A stretch of DNA of 44,169 nucleotides. It comes from an uncultured Dorea sp. Lineage in GTDB: Bacteria; Bacillota; Clostridia; Lachnospirales; Lachnospiraceae. Below the pieces are notes generated by a model, which was not told the DNA's origin, searched no databases, and saw only the letters and a program-made list of their open reading frames with translations. A program made the translations under genes and the position numbers. Where the stretch lies: positions 1-44,169 of the forward strand of contig NZ_CAKRAH010000020.1 of NCBI RefSeq assembly GCF_934294775.1, in the 5' to 3' direction. This document shows, in pieces, positions 1-7,967 of this stretch. The number at the start of each line of letters is the position of its first letter. The first letter of the stretch is position 1.

Positions 1-80
1 ATCAGATATTTTGCATATTTTTTTATAAATGTTGTCTTGCCGGAGCCTAAGAATCCGGTGATCAGATCTATCTTTACCAT
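1..80 (-). CDS. CobW-type P-loop GTPase, N-terminal fragment
   Basis: Only the first 26 codons lie in the window; the gene runs off the left edge. The reverse strand reads MVKIDLITGFLGSGKTTF. The GFLGSGKTT segment is the Walker A loop in the form typical of the CobW/COG0523 GTPases (metallochaperone-type proteins). The ATG (78-80) lies one base after the TGA of the upstream ATPase gene (82-84), and a GCAGGGTGA-like ribosome site lies inside the end of that gene, so the two are almost certainly co-transcribed. The family call rests on the P-loop alone; the metal or partner cannot be told. Confidence 0.75.
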   Translation of the reverse strand, partial: MVKIDLITGFLGSGKTTFIKKYAKYL

Positions 81-81
81 T

Positions 82-1233
82 TCACCCTGCTACCTCAAAT
101 ATTTTATTATTAATTGCTCTCTCCGCAGAAAATACTTCGTAAAGTTGTGTCTCAAAAATCCGGTTGGAAACTGCAACAATTCCATTTTTATCTTTTAAAA
201 ATCCAAAGGTAACTCCCAGATCAACCATCGGTGTTTCTCTTTTAAATGGAAAATCAATTCCGCCAAAAAGAATATTCTGAAGCATTTCTTGCAGCTGTGG
301 ATAATCTAACAGTTTTTTTGTCATGTCATCGAATAAAGTATTCGGTTCTTTTAGTAAAATCTTTATCGCAGCCAGAACCCCTTCCTTCGTCCAGGCTGAT
401 GAAACATTTCCAAACTCTTTTATTCCTACAATTCTCTCATCTATAATCTGACAGATTCTGGAAACAAGATATGGATAGCCCGAAGTATAATCGTATATTA
501 TCCTCGCAATATCCTGTACATGCATTCCTGTCCGATGCTCTGATTCATACTCTTTCAGCATAGATTCGATGTCTTCACAGTCAAAACTCATATCCATCTG
601 AAAATCTACTGCAATATTCCACGGACTGTTATACTTCATCTCTTCTTGTGGATGTAGTTTTAATTTTAATGTTTTTACATCGTAGACCCCGGCCAGAATC
701 ACTGACTGGAATGTCTCATCTTTTCCCTGCTGCCATTTCAGATACTTTTCTCTTAACAATCCTAAAAATGATAAAAAAATCTGATTATCCGAACTTTTAT
801 CCACCTCGTCAATCATAAGTATGATTTTTTTTCCACATGTCTTGCACAAAGAACTGATTTTCATCCCCAATGAACGCATCGGAAAACGCTCTAATAGAGG
901 ATAATTCCATTCTTCTATAACATTATCATCTACATTTTGTGTTTTCAGACATTCACCGATATCCATAAGCAACCCTTCTGCCAGACTTCCCATGGATTCA
1001 AAATACTCATCTGCAGCTTCGAAACTAAGGCTCAGAACAATGTATTTCTCTCTCAGACGCCGCTCCAACAAATAAAGAATCGTTGTCTTTCCATACTGCC
1101 GCGCACGATTGATTGTAAAATACTGACCTTTTTCAATATAATCCCGAATAATCCGATCAATCCGTCCACTGATATCTACCATATAATTTTTTTCCGGAAT
1201 ACATGTTCCTGTCGTGCAAAACCGTTTTGGCAT
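82..1233 (-). CDS. AAA-like ATPase (AAA_35-type)
   Basis: Protein of 383 aa, read from the ATG at 1233, which has an AGGGAGGT ribosome site 7 bases upstream. A longer frame to 1293 exists, but its extra codons overlap the promoter. Visible motifs: Walker A-like RARQYGKTT at about residues 43-51 and Walker B IILMIDEVDK at about 137-146. The N-terminal pattern (a short intro, then a strand ending in a Q-x-GKT loop) resembles the AAA-like domain family PF14516. No nuclease or DNA-binding domain is visible. The function is unknown; such proteins often occur as multicopy accessory genes in Clostridia. It is the first gene of a unit with the CobW-type gene. Confidence 0.7.
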   Translation of the reverse strand: MPKRFCTTGTCIPEKNYMVDISGRIDRIIRDYIEKGQYFTINRARQYGKTTILYLLERRLREKYIVLSLSFEAADEYFESMGSLAEGLLMDIGECLKTQNVDDNVIEEWNYPLLERFPMRSLGMKISSLCKTCGKKIILMIDEVDKSSDNQIFLSFLGLLREKYLKWQQGKDETFQSVILAGVYDVKTLKLKLHPQEEMKYNSPWNIAVDFQMDMSFDCEDIESMLKEYESEHRTGMHVQDIARIIYDYTSGYPYLVSRICQIIDERIVGIKEFGNVSSAWTKEGVLAAIKILLKEPNTLFDDMTKKLLDYPQLQEMLQNILFGGIDFPFKRETPMVDLGVTFGFLKDKNGIVAVSNRIFETQLYEVFSAERAINNKIFEVAG

Positions 1234-1264
1234 AAAGGCAACCTCCCTCTTACTGATACTTATG

Positions 1265-1293
1265 AGTATAACCTTTTTTTCAAGGCTATGCAA
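1265..1293 (-). promoter_or_regulatory. Sigma-A-type promoter of the AAA/CobW unit
   Basis: On the minus strand TTGCAT (1288-1293), a 17-bp spacer and TATACT (1265-1270). The predicted start of transcription is about 25 bases before the AGGGAGGT-preceded ATG at 1233, which supports that start codon. Confidence 0.7.
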
Positions 1294-1321
1294 GAAATCT
1301 TGACATAGGCCTATCTTTTAA

Positions 1322-1380
1322 AAATAAAAAAAAGAACTCAAATCTCTTCCAACACTTGAATGTTAAATTTGAGTTCCTTT
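1322..1380 (-). terminator. Terminator of the amino-acid ABC operon
   Basis: Perfect 10-bp arms GAACTCAAAT (1334-1343) and ATTTGAGTTC (1367-1376). On the minus strand the stem is followed by a run of T. It lies just behind the ATPase gene stop. Confidence 0.85.
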
Positions 1381-1392
1381 TTACTTTTTAAA

Positions 1393-2127
1393 TTATTCAT
1401 TATTTTTGGAAAGGAATTGTCTGGTTCTTTCTTCTTTCGGATTTTCAAACACTTCATGCGCCAATCCCATCTCTACAATGTGTCCACCTTCCATAAAAAC
1501 AACTTCATCTGCAACATTTTTTGCAAATTTCATTTCATGTGTCACGATTAACATCGTTGTATGTTGCTTTGCCAGATCTTTGATAACATCTAACACTCCG
1601 GCAACTAATTCCGGATCAAGTGCAGATGTTGGTTCATCAAATAGAATAATATCCGGATTAACCGCCAGTGCTCTGGCAATTCCTACACGCTGTTTTTCTC
1701 CTCCTGAAAGTGTCTCTGGATATGCATCTTTCTTTTCCAGTACCCCTACTTTTTCCAACAAATCTAATGCAATTTTATCTGCTTCTTCTTTCGGCATCTT
1801 CTTTACCAATGTCAGTGGAGTTGTAATATTTTCAAGTGCTGTTTTATTCCGGTATAAATTTGAATTCTGAAAAACCATGGATGTCCGTGTACGCAACACC
1901 TGAATATCTGCCTTGCTAAGTTTTTCATAATCAAACATTTGATCATCCAGCTGGATTGTTCCTTCTTCCGGTCTTTCCAGTACATTAATACAGCGAAGAA
2001 GTGTTGATTTACCAGTTCCCGACGGACCAATAACCGCAATTACTTTTCCTTTTTCAATCTTCAGACTAATATGATCCAGTACCTGCTGATTTCCAAATCT
2101 TTTTGACAAATTCTTAATTTCAAGCAT
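1393..2127 (-). CDS. Polar amino-acid ABC transporter, ATP-binding protein
   Basis: Protein of 244 aa, normal length for the GlnQ/ArtP/HisP family of cytoplasmic ATPases that power uptake of polar amino acids. Walker A GPSGTGKST at residues 34-42, ABC signature LSGGEKQR at 140-147, Walker B ILFDEP at 161-166, and the H-loop in IVTHEM further on. It is the last gene of a three-gene operon (binding protein, permease, ATPase), 48 bases after the permease, and is followed by a terminator. The amino acid carried cannot be told from the sequence. Confidence 0.93.
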   Translation of the reverse strand: MLEIKNLSKRFGNQQVLDHISLKIEKGKVIAVIGPSGTGKSTLLRCINVLERPEEGTIQLDDQMFDYEKLSKADIQVLRTRTSMVFQNSNLYRNKTALENITTPLTLVKKMPKEEADKIALDLLEKVGVLEKKDAYPETLSGGEKQRVGIARALAVNPDIILFDEPTSALDPELVAGVLDVIKDLAKQHTTMLIVTHEMKFAKNVADEVVFMEGGHIVEMGLAHEVFENPKEERTRQFLSKNNE

Positions 2128-2175
2128 ATGTTTCTCCTATATGTATAAGGGGATGTTATCCACACCCCCTCATAA

Positions 2176-2859
2176 CTATTTCTGATAAGCAGAGCTTATT
2201 ACTTTTTCAACCTTTTTCTGCACTACTCCCAATACAATAGCCAGTATCCAGTAAAATACTGCTGCCAGTATATATGTCTCAAATGTCTTGTAATATGTAG
2301 CTGCTGTCAACTGAGCTTCACCCATAATATCCTGAATACCAATCGTCATTCCAAGTGAAGACATTTTGATAATATCCAGGCATGAATTCACAATTGGAGG
2401 GATTGCTGCAACAGCTGCCTGCGGAAGTATAATCTTCAGCATCATCTGCGAATGTGTCAACCCAAATGCAATACTCGCTTCATACTGTCCTTTATCTACA
2501 CTTTCAATTGCTCCACGTATACTCTCAGATATATACGCTGCACTGTTAAGTCCCAGACACAGCACCAACGCAAATGTCTTCGGGCATCGTTTCATTACAT
2601 CAAATACCATTGGTAATCCATAATAAAACAGAAACAACTGAATCAGCAGCGGTGTACCTCTGAAATATGATACATAGACTTTTGCAAGCTGACTTAATAT
2701 TTTTACGTGAAAATGCTGAATAATTGCCAATATAGCTCCCAATATAACACTAAGCAGAAAGGCTAAAGCCGAAACATATATCGTAATCCATAATCCTTCT
2801 AAAAGCAGTGGAGTCAATACTTTTGTATATGGGATAAACGTTTCTGTTAAATAAGTCAT
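2176..2859 (-). CDS. Polar amino-acid ABC transporter, permease
   Basis: Protein of 227 aa with about five hydrophobic segments and the N-terminal layout of the His/Glu/Gln/Arg opine-type permeases (HisM/GlnP family). The cytoplasmic coupling segment is visible around YISESIRGAIESVDKGQYEA, with the conserved EA...G pattern. It starts two bases after the binding-protein stop, so translation is probably coupled. It should form the membrane channel with the ATPase encoded next. Confidence 0.93.
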   Translation of the reverse strand: MTYLTETFIPYTKVLTPLLLEGLWITIYVSALAFLLSVILGAILAIIQHFHVKILSQLAKVYVSYFRGTPLLIQLFLFYYGLPMVFDVMKRCPKTFALVLCLGLNSAAYISESIRGAIESVDKGQYEASIAFGLTHSQMMLKIILPQAAVAAIPPIVNSCLDIIKMSSLGMTIGIQDIMGEAQLTAATYYKTFETYILAAVFYWILAIVLGVVQKKVEKVISSAYQK

Positions 2860-2861
2860 AG

Positions 2862-3719
2862 TTATTCCTTCTTAGTAGTAATATCTGCACCAATCCATTT
2901 CTCAGAGATTTCCTGCAGAGTACCATCTTCTTTGATAATCTTGATAAATTTATTCATAGCATCACACAACTCTGTATTATCCTTTGCAAATACAATAGTT
3001 GCTGTATCATATGCAAATGGTTCCAAAACTTTGATTTTAAGATTCTTATTTGATTTCATAGCCATGTATGTCTGAATGTCCTGAGCAAGTACTGCATCGA
3101 TACGTCCATAAGCAATATCATCAAACATTGCTTCCAAAGTTGCAGATGTGTATACTTCAAACTTAACATCACCCTTTGGATACATGTCTTCTACAGCCTG
3201 CTGCATAGAGTTTCCAGAACCAACACCTACTGTTTTTCCAGACAAATCTTTTACACTCTTAATCTCGTCATTATCTTTCGCAACTACCACTGTAGAACCA
3301 TAATAATCAACCGGATCAGAGAATAAATATGAATCCTTTCTTTCTTCTGTTGGGGACATCTGCGCAGATACTGCATCTGCCTTTCCCGAAGAAAGTAATC
3401 CAAGAAGCCCGCTAAAATCAGCATACTCCCATTTTACTTCAATCCCTGTTCTCTCAGAAAATTCATTCCAGATATCCACATCATAACCCTTCAGTTCACC
3501 ATCCTCTTCAAACTCAAACGGCTCATATCCCGGTGATGTTGCAACTGTTACAGAATCAACATCCAGACCAAGGTCCAACTTGTCGTCTTTTGCTTCATCT
3601 TTTGACTCTTCTGTTTTCTTGTTCTCTTTTGTGTCCGATTTGTCTGACTGACCGCACCCCATCATCAATGTAGCACACATAGATACACATAACAATGTGC
3701 TTATAATTTTCCTTTTCAT
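2862..3719 (-). CDS. Amino-acid ABC transporter substrate-binding lipoprotein
   Basis: Protein of 285 aa. A lipoprotein signal peptide ends at LMMGC (lipidated Cys22), followed by a Lys/Glu/Asp-rich linker to about residue 50. The remainder is a type II (SBP_bac_3) binding domain: VTVATSPGYEPFEFEEDGEL, then GYDVDIWNEF, then the SAQMSPTEERK segment usual in polar amino-acid binders. Good ribosome site (GGAGG). First gene of the operon. The ligand is not determinable here; cystine, arginine or glutamine types are all possible. Confidence 0.93.
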   Translation of the reverse strand: MKRKIISTLLCVSMCATLMMGCGQSDKSDTKENKKTEESKDEAKDDKLDLGLDVDSVTVATSPGYEPFEFEEDGELKGYDVDIWNEFSERTGIEVKWEYADFSGLLGLLSSGKADAVSAQMSPTEERKDSYLFSDPVDYYGSTVVVAKDNDEIKSVKDLSGKTVGVGSGNSMQQAVEDMYPKGDVKFEVYTSATLEAMFDDIAYGRIDAVLAQDIQTYMAMKSNKNLKIKVLEPFAYDTATIVFAKDNTELCDAMNKFIKIIKEDGTLQEISEKWIGADITTKKE

Positions 3720-3745
3720 TTGTTTAATCCTCCATTCTTAATCAC

Positions 3746-3776
3746 TTATTTGATTGTCTCATTTTCTATCAAATAA
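3746..3776. promoter_or_regulatory. Inverted repeat upstream of the amino-acid ABC operon
   Basis: Perfect 9-bp arms TTATTTGAT (3746-3754) and ATCAAATAA (3768-3776) with a 13-base centre, 27 bases upstream of the binding-protein ATG. It could be an operator or a short leader hairpin. No clear -10/-35 pair was found around it. Confidence 0.4.
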
Positions 3777-3875
3777 CTCAAATTGATTGTTTTTATATGT
3801 TGCATTATTCATAGATGTTATCTATGTTTTTATTGCAATCTTTCTATGCACCATCCAACTATTTCGTCTTCATTT

Positions 3876-4310
3876 CTATAATCCATTCTTTTCCTTGACC
3901 GGATCCAGATCTCCTAACGGTACTGCGCCTGTCCAGCAATATATTTCCCACATATGTCCTGACGCATCCAAAAAATATACACAGCGGGCATTCCACTCAT
4001 AGTCTTTTGGTTCTGAAATAAATTCCATCTCTTCCGCTTTCAGCTGTTCATATGCTTCGTCCACTTCTTCCGGTGTGTCACATCGAATTGCCTGTTGATC
4101 CCGATATTTCACCTTTTCCATTACATCCTTTCCAAGATTATCCTCCAGATGTTTCCACTGCCACAGAAAAAACTCCACCTTTCCTTCCATCGGAAATCCG
4201 GCAAATGTCTCATCAATCCTCGCTGGTTTAAAACCAAACACTTTTGTAAATTTTTCCGCTTCTTTATATACATCTTCTACCAAATATCCATGCGCTGTAT
4301 GCTTTCCCAT
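3876..4310 (-). CDS. VOC (glyoxalase/dioxygenase fold) protein
   Basis: Protein of 144 aa made of two beta-alpha-beta-beta-beta repeats of the vicinal oxygen chelate fold. The second half shows the typical ending ...VYFLDASGHMWEIYCW, where the Glu is a usual metal ligand. The ATG overlaps the TAA of the preceding VOC gene by one base (TAATG), so the pair is translationally coupled. Substrate unknown; VOC proteins include lyases, isomerases and antibiotic-binding proteins. Confidence 0.8.
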   Translation of the reverse strand: MGKHTAHGYLVEDVYKEAEKFTKVFGFKPARIDETFAGFPMEGKVEFFLWQWKHLEDNLGKDVMEKVKYRDQQAIRCDTPEEVDEAYEQLKAEEMEFISEPKDYEWNARCVYFLDASGHMWEIYCWTGAVPLGDLDPVKEKNGL

Positions 4311-4672
4311 TAAATTAAATCTCCTTCTTTTCTCAACTCCCAGATTCTGCCATTTCCATCTCTCAGAAAGTGACCTAATGCTCCAATCTGTATCAGCCCT
4401 TTTCTTAGCAGCTCCGCTTTTTCAGCCAAAAGTTCTTCTTCTGATCCGTATAGCCAGGTACAGAAAGACTGCTCCGGTAATTCTTCTTCTGAAATTCCAA
4501 GACCATCATATAGATAAGTCTTTTCAACCACACTGAATACAAGTGGAGATTTTGTGTTTATCCACGCCGACTCTTTCCCTTTTCTGTCTGCATTCCAGTT
4601 GAAATACTGCTGGTAAAATGCTGCTGATTTTTCTATATCTTCAACAACTAATGTGTAGGAATATTTTATCAT
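4310..4672 (-). CDS. VOC (glyoxalase/dioxygenase fold) protein
   Basis: Protein of 120 aa with the VOC start MIKYSYTLVVEDIEKSAAFYQQYF and the matching end FLRDGNGRIWELR. It is the first gene of a two-gene unit with the VOC gene downstream. Ribosome site GAGGAG is 9 bases before the ATG. Two VOC proteins in tandem may form one heteromeric enzyme, but nothing here proves it. Confidence 0.8.
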   Translation of the reverse strand: MIKYSYTLVVEDIEKSAAFYQQYFNWNADRKGKESAWINTKSPLVFSVVEKTYLYDGLGISEEELPEQSFCTWLYGSEEELLAEKAELLRKGLIQIGALGHFLRDGNGRIWELRKEGDLI

Positions 4673-4705
4673 GTCCGTTTCTCCTCTTCTCTGTTATTTT
4701 AACTA

Positions 4706-4743
4706 ATTATAACATCTCTCAATTTCTTCTATCAAATTTGATA
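4706..4743 (-). promoter_or_regulatory. Promoter of the VOC pair with a palindrome over the -35 box
   Basis: Minus strand: TTGATA (4730-4735), 18-bp spacer, TATAAT (4706-4711). The -35 box is half of a perfect 14-bp palindrome TATCAAATTTGATA (4730-4743), a plausible operator. Confidence 0.6.
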
Positions 4744-4887
4744 TTTCTATAATTTAACCGATGTATCATTTTAATCTATAAGCCTCTCAGCTGATATTCT
4801 GTTATATTTATAATAAAGATTTGATCTTCACAAAGCCATTGAACTTGCATTCACAAAGTAATACTACAGCAAAATCCACAACAAAAA

Positions 4888-4938
4888 TAAGTGTATGAAG
4901 CATAAACATTTCTATACTTCATACACTTATTTTTTATT
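4888..4938. terminator. Terminator behind the MalY-type lyase gene
   Basis: Long stem with arms AAGTGTATGAAG and CTTCATACACTT; T-rich on both strands. It lies directly after the stop of the minus-strand lyase gene at 4947. Confidence 0.8.
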
Positions 4939-4946
4939 TATAGGAT

Positions 4947-6128
4947 TTAGCTTTTCAATCCATCAAATCCTTTTTTCATATTCTCCAATACTCTAAGCAG
5001 TATTTTCTTCGGGCAGGCAAGATTCAATCTGACATACTGACTTCCTGCCTCACCAAATTCCAAGCCGCCACTTGGCATTATACCACATTCATTTTTCCAG
5101 AATTCAATAATTTCTTCATCTGTCATCTTCATAGCGCTACAGTCCACCCATAACAGATAAGTAGCTTCCGATTCCGGCACTCTAAGATGCGGAATATTTT
5201 CCCTGATATACTGAACTGTCATTTCTTTATTTTCTTTAATATAACGGTAGACTTCCTCGAACCAATCTTCACTTTCCATATATGCTCCGACTGTTACTCC
5301 TTCTGCAAATGCGTGTTCAAATGGATAAGCCATTGCATTCATCCGGCTCATAATTTGCTTCTTCATCGTATCTCCGTCTACAAGTAACGCTGCTGTCTGT
5401 ACGCCCGCCACATTAAAACTCTTTCCCGGAGATATCATCGTAACTGATGATACATCATATTTCTCAGCAATCTTTCTCAACATTGTATGCTGTCCGTGAA
5501 ACACAAAATCATAATGCGCCTCATCCGAAATAATAAGTAGTTCATGCGCCTTACAAAACTGACAGATTCCTTCCAGTTCCTGTTCTGTCCATACAGTTCC
5601 TGTCGGATTATGCGGATTACACAACAAAAATGCTTTTGTTCTATTCGTCACTTTCCGCTCCATATCTTCAAGATCAAATGTAAATCTTCCATTCACTTCT
5701 TTCAGCTTGCTGCCGTTGACCGCACGTCCACACCCCTCAATCGTATGATAGAAATTTCCATATGTTGGAACATTCATCATTACTTCATCCTGTTCTTCTG
5801 TATATTCCTGAAGGATGATACTGAGTCCGCTCATCATATTCGCACAGTATACTATTTGTCCTGCCGGAATTTCACAGCCATGACGTTTTTTCAACCAGTA
5901 TTGTACTGCCTTATAATAATCTTCTGACAATAGTTCATAGCCAAATACGCCTTCTTTCACCCTGTCGGCCAAACGTTTTTGGATTGCCGGAGATGCGTCA
6001 AATTCCATATCCGCCACCCACATTGGATACATTTCATGCCCATTATTTTTCAGTTCTCTGGCTTTCCATTTAAACGAATTTGTCCTGCTTCTGTCAATGA
6101 TTTCATCAAATTTATATTTCATAGCCAT
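4947..6128 (-). CDS. PLP-dependent C-S lyase/aminotransferase, MalY/PatB type
   Basis: Protein of 393 aa, normal length for this fold-type I family, which cleaves cystathionine or cysteine to sulfide/homocysteine, pyruvate and ammonia. Visible: opening WKARELKNNGHEMYPMWVADMEF region, substrate/PLP segment NPHNPTG (171-177), SDEAHYDF with Asp202 for the pyridine nitrogen, and SPGKSFN with the PLP lysine at K236. The start has AAAGGAGGAAA directly upstream; a second in-frame ATG follows two codons later. Single-gene unit. Annotated MalY/PatB proteins vary in real substrate, so cystathionine beta-lyase is the family default and not proven. Confidence 0.87.
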   Translation of the reverse strand: MAMKYKFDEIIDRSRTNSFKWKARELKNNGHEMYPMWVADMEFDASPAIQKRLADRVKEGVFGYELLSEDYYKAVQYWLKKRHGCEIPAGQIVYCANMMSGLSIILQEYTEEQDEVMMNVPTYGNFYHTIEGCGRAVNGSKLKEVNGRFTFDLEDMERKVTNRTKAFLLCNPHNPTGTVWTEQELEGICQFCKAHELLIISDEAHYDFVFHGQHTMLRKIAEKYDVSSVTMISPGKSFNVAGVQTAALLVDGDTMKKQIMSRMNAMAYPFEHAFAEGVTVGAYMESEDWFEEVYRYIKENKEMTVQYIRENIPHLRVPESEATYLLWVDCSAMKMTDEEIIEFWKNECGIMPSGGLEFGEAGSQYVRLNLACPKKILLRVLENMKKGFDGLKS

Positions 6129-6180
6129 TTTCCTCCTTTCTCCCCTGTCTCTGTAAATTGACTTTGTTTAGTGTAACACA

Positions 6181-6216
6181 AAAAGCAGCTGCCCTACAAT
6201 AAGCAGCCACCCTTTA
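6181..6216 (-). terminator. Terminator behind the TDT transporter gene
   Basis: Minus strand GTGGCTGC, ten-base loop, GCAGCTGC, then TTTTT: an 8-bp stem including two G-U pairs, just after the stop at 6226. Confidence 0.7.
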
Positions 6217-6225
6217 TTATTTTAT

Positions 6226-7146
6226 TTATTTCTTTCCACCAAAGATAAATCCCATAAACCGGATATAAGTATACACAACCAGAACAACCGCAATAATCGT
6301 CTCAATCAGTACTACATATTTCAGGAACGGCATAGGATGTCCCATATTCATTGCACATGCCATCGTCTGTTTTGAAGCGATCGCACTGATGACAAATGGG
6401 AAGGTAAATGCCGCATAACTTGGGAAGAATGGCATCTTCAGATAGCCGATTGCTTTTACAAGTGCAAAAATGTAGATCACCGTTGCAACTACAAACATTC
6501 CCATCAGGAATCCGTAAGATTTCGGCATGACAGACTGTACATATCCTGCGATACAGAGGCTTGTCGGTGCCGCATAGATACAGATCAGTGGTTTTGCCGG
6601 ATCCGGTACTTCTTTCACCGTCACATAGCGGTATGTAACCAGGATCAGTAACAGGATCAGTGTCACAAATCCAAACCAGAACGCCGCACTTCCGATTGCA
6701 AGTTTCTCATAAGCAGGTGCCGTGACTGATGCAACGACAATTCCAACATATACGATATAATAACTTGCGAATACCTTTGGCATCTGCAGTTTGAATACAA
6801 ACTTCACAGTAAAATAAATAATCAGCACAATATGTAATGCAATCGCAAACAGCCAGATATAATAAGCCGCCTGTCCGATAAATGGTTTCACATAAGTACT
6901 TAAGATCATAAGTGCCATTGGAAATGTTCCGGATACGCTTGCCATAATTGGATTATTCATATCCTCTTTTACAGCCCCCGGGAACATGATCAGTTTCAAA
7001 AGTGCCAGAATCAGTAAAAATGCTGCGAACACTCCACACACATAACGGATTCCTTCGGAATAGCTCTGCAGCAGGTTACCAAGGGCTGCTGCTCCAAGCA
7101 TAACTCCACAGATTGGAATCGGTACTTTTTTGATTACGTCTTTCAT
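6226..7146 (-). CDS. TDT (TehA/SLAC1-like) transporter
   Basis: Protein of 306 aa with about ten hydrophobic segments. The first one begins PIPICGVMLGAAALGNLLQS, matching the tellurite-resistance/dicarboxylate transporter (TDT, SLAC1-like anion channel) pattern; TFPMALMILSTY and YAAFTFPFVISA are further typical segments. It follows the C_GCAxxG_C_C gene by 23 bases and shares its promoter. Members move anions such as C4-dicarboxylates, sulfite or nitrate; the substrate here is not evident. Confidence 0.8.
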   Translation of the reverse strand: MKDVIKKVPIPICGVMLGAAALGNLLQSYSEGIRYVCGVFAAFLLILALLKLIMFPGAVKEDMNNPIMASVSGTFPMALMILSTYVKPFIGQAAYYIWLFAIALHIVLIIYFTVKFVFKLQMPKVFASYYIVYVGIVVASVTAPAYEKLAIGSAAFWFGFVTLILLLILVTYRYVTVKEVPDPAKPLICIYAAPTSLCIAGYVQSVMPKSYGFLMGMFVVATVIYIFALVKAIGYLKMPFFPSYAAFTFPFVISAIASKQTMACAMNMGHPMPFLKYVVLIETIIAVVLVVYTYIRFMGFIFGGKK

Positions 7147-7169
7147 AGTTTCTTGTCTTCCTTTCCAGT

Positions 7170-7694
7170 CTAGATATCTGCAATTGCACGACGCTCCGCC
7201 GGTTCATCAATTTCATCCAGATTCTTGATGCCTAGCTCACGACAGACAATCTGTGCTACCTTCCATGCACACAGGCCTGTGAAGTAGATACACTGCTCTT
7301 TATGCTCTCCCTGTCCCATGTTGAATTCTTTTGTCAGGATTCTGCAGCAGATTGCATTCTTTCCATTCGCTTTTCTGAACCAGTCATGCAGTTCATGTGT
7401 CAGTTCCATACATTTGATACTCTTTGGATTGGTTGGTCCGTCCTGTTCTGTTCTTCCAAAGAACATTCCAAGTGCAAGTAATCCACCATTAAATGCACCA
7501 CAGACACATCCTGATTTTCCTGCTCCGACTGCCATACCAGATGACATTGCAATGACTTCTTTTGGTACATCCAGTTTGAATGCATCACGGATGGTGCACA
7601 TCAGTGCTTCACAACAATAGTATCCACCTTTAAAATTTTTCTCTGCTGCTCTTTGTACCTCTCTTGGGCTGATTTCTGTTACTCCGATGTTCAT
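7170..7694 (-). CDS. C_GCAxxG_C_C family cysteine-rich protein
   Basis: Protein of 174 aa read from the ATG at 7694, which has CAGGAGGTT six bases upstream. An upstream in-frame extension to 7760 overlaps the promoter and is rejected. Conserved Cys pattern: YYCCEAL, then GKSGCVCGAFNGG, then CMELTHEL, then AICCRIL and a late C, as in the C_GCAxxG_C_C family (putative redox or metal-binding proteins of anaerobes). First gene of a unit with the TDT transporter; the pairing suggests handling of a sulfur-containing or redox-active anion, which is inference. Confidence 0.82.
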   Translation of the reverse strand: MNIGVTEISPREVQRAAEKNFKGGYYCCEALMCTIRDAFKLDVPKEVIAMSSGMAVGAGKSGCVCGAFNGGLLALGMFFGRTEQDGPTNPKSIKCMELTHELHDWFRKANGKNAICCRILTKEFNMGQGEHKEQCIYFTGLCAWKVAQIVCRELGIKNLDEIDEPAERRAIADI

Positions 7695-7730
7695 AAATAA
7701 AACCTCCTGTAAATAAATATTATTTTCTCC

Positions 7731-7787
7731 AGGTATTCCCCAATACCTATATATCAACATTATACATGCATATATTTTATTTGTTAA
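7731..7787 (-). promoter_or_regulatory. Promoter and palindrome for the C_GCAxxG/TDT operon
   Basis: Minus strand TTAACA (7782-7787), 17-bp spacer, TATAAT (7759-7764). Just downstream, at about +5 to +22, is the palindrome AGGTATT-GGGG-AATACCT (7731-7748), well placed for a repressor or a 5' hairpin. Confidence 0.65.
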
Positions 7788-7871
7788 ACTGATATTTTTT
7801 ATAGATATATATCATTCATTTGTTTTGTCTATATCCTTTATCACATATTCAAATAATCATACTTACGTATA

Positions 7872-7930
7872 CAAAAAAGCCACATATTCTGCCAACTATG
7901 ATTAATAGTTCAGGCAAAATATGTGACTTT
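7872..7930 (-). terminator. Terminator of mgtE
   Basis: Imperfect long stem with arms GTCACATATTTTGCC and GGCAGAATATGTGGC on the minus strand, followed by TTTTTT, 40 bases after the mgtE stop. Confidence 0.85.
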
Positions 7931-7967
7931 TCATTTTCTAAATAATTTTCTTAATAATAATACGATA

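Noticed and set aside
1233..1293. N-terminal extension of the AAA-like ATPase to 1293
   Set aside because: It overlaps a TTGCAT-17-TATACT promoter, and AGGGAGGT marks the ATG at 1233.
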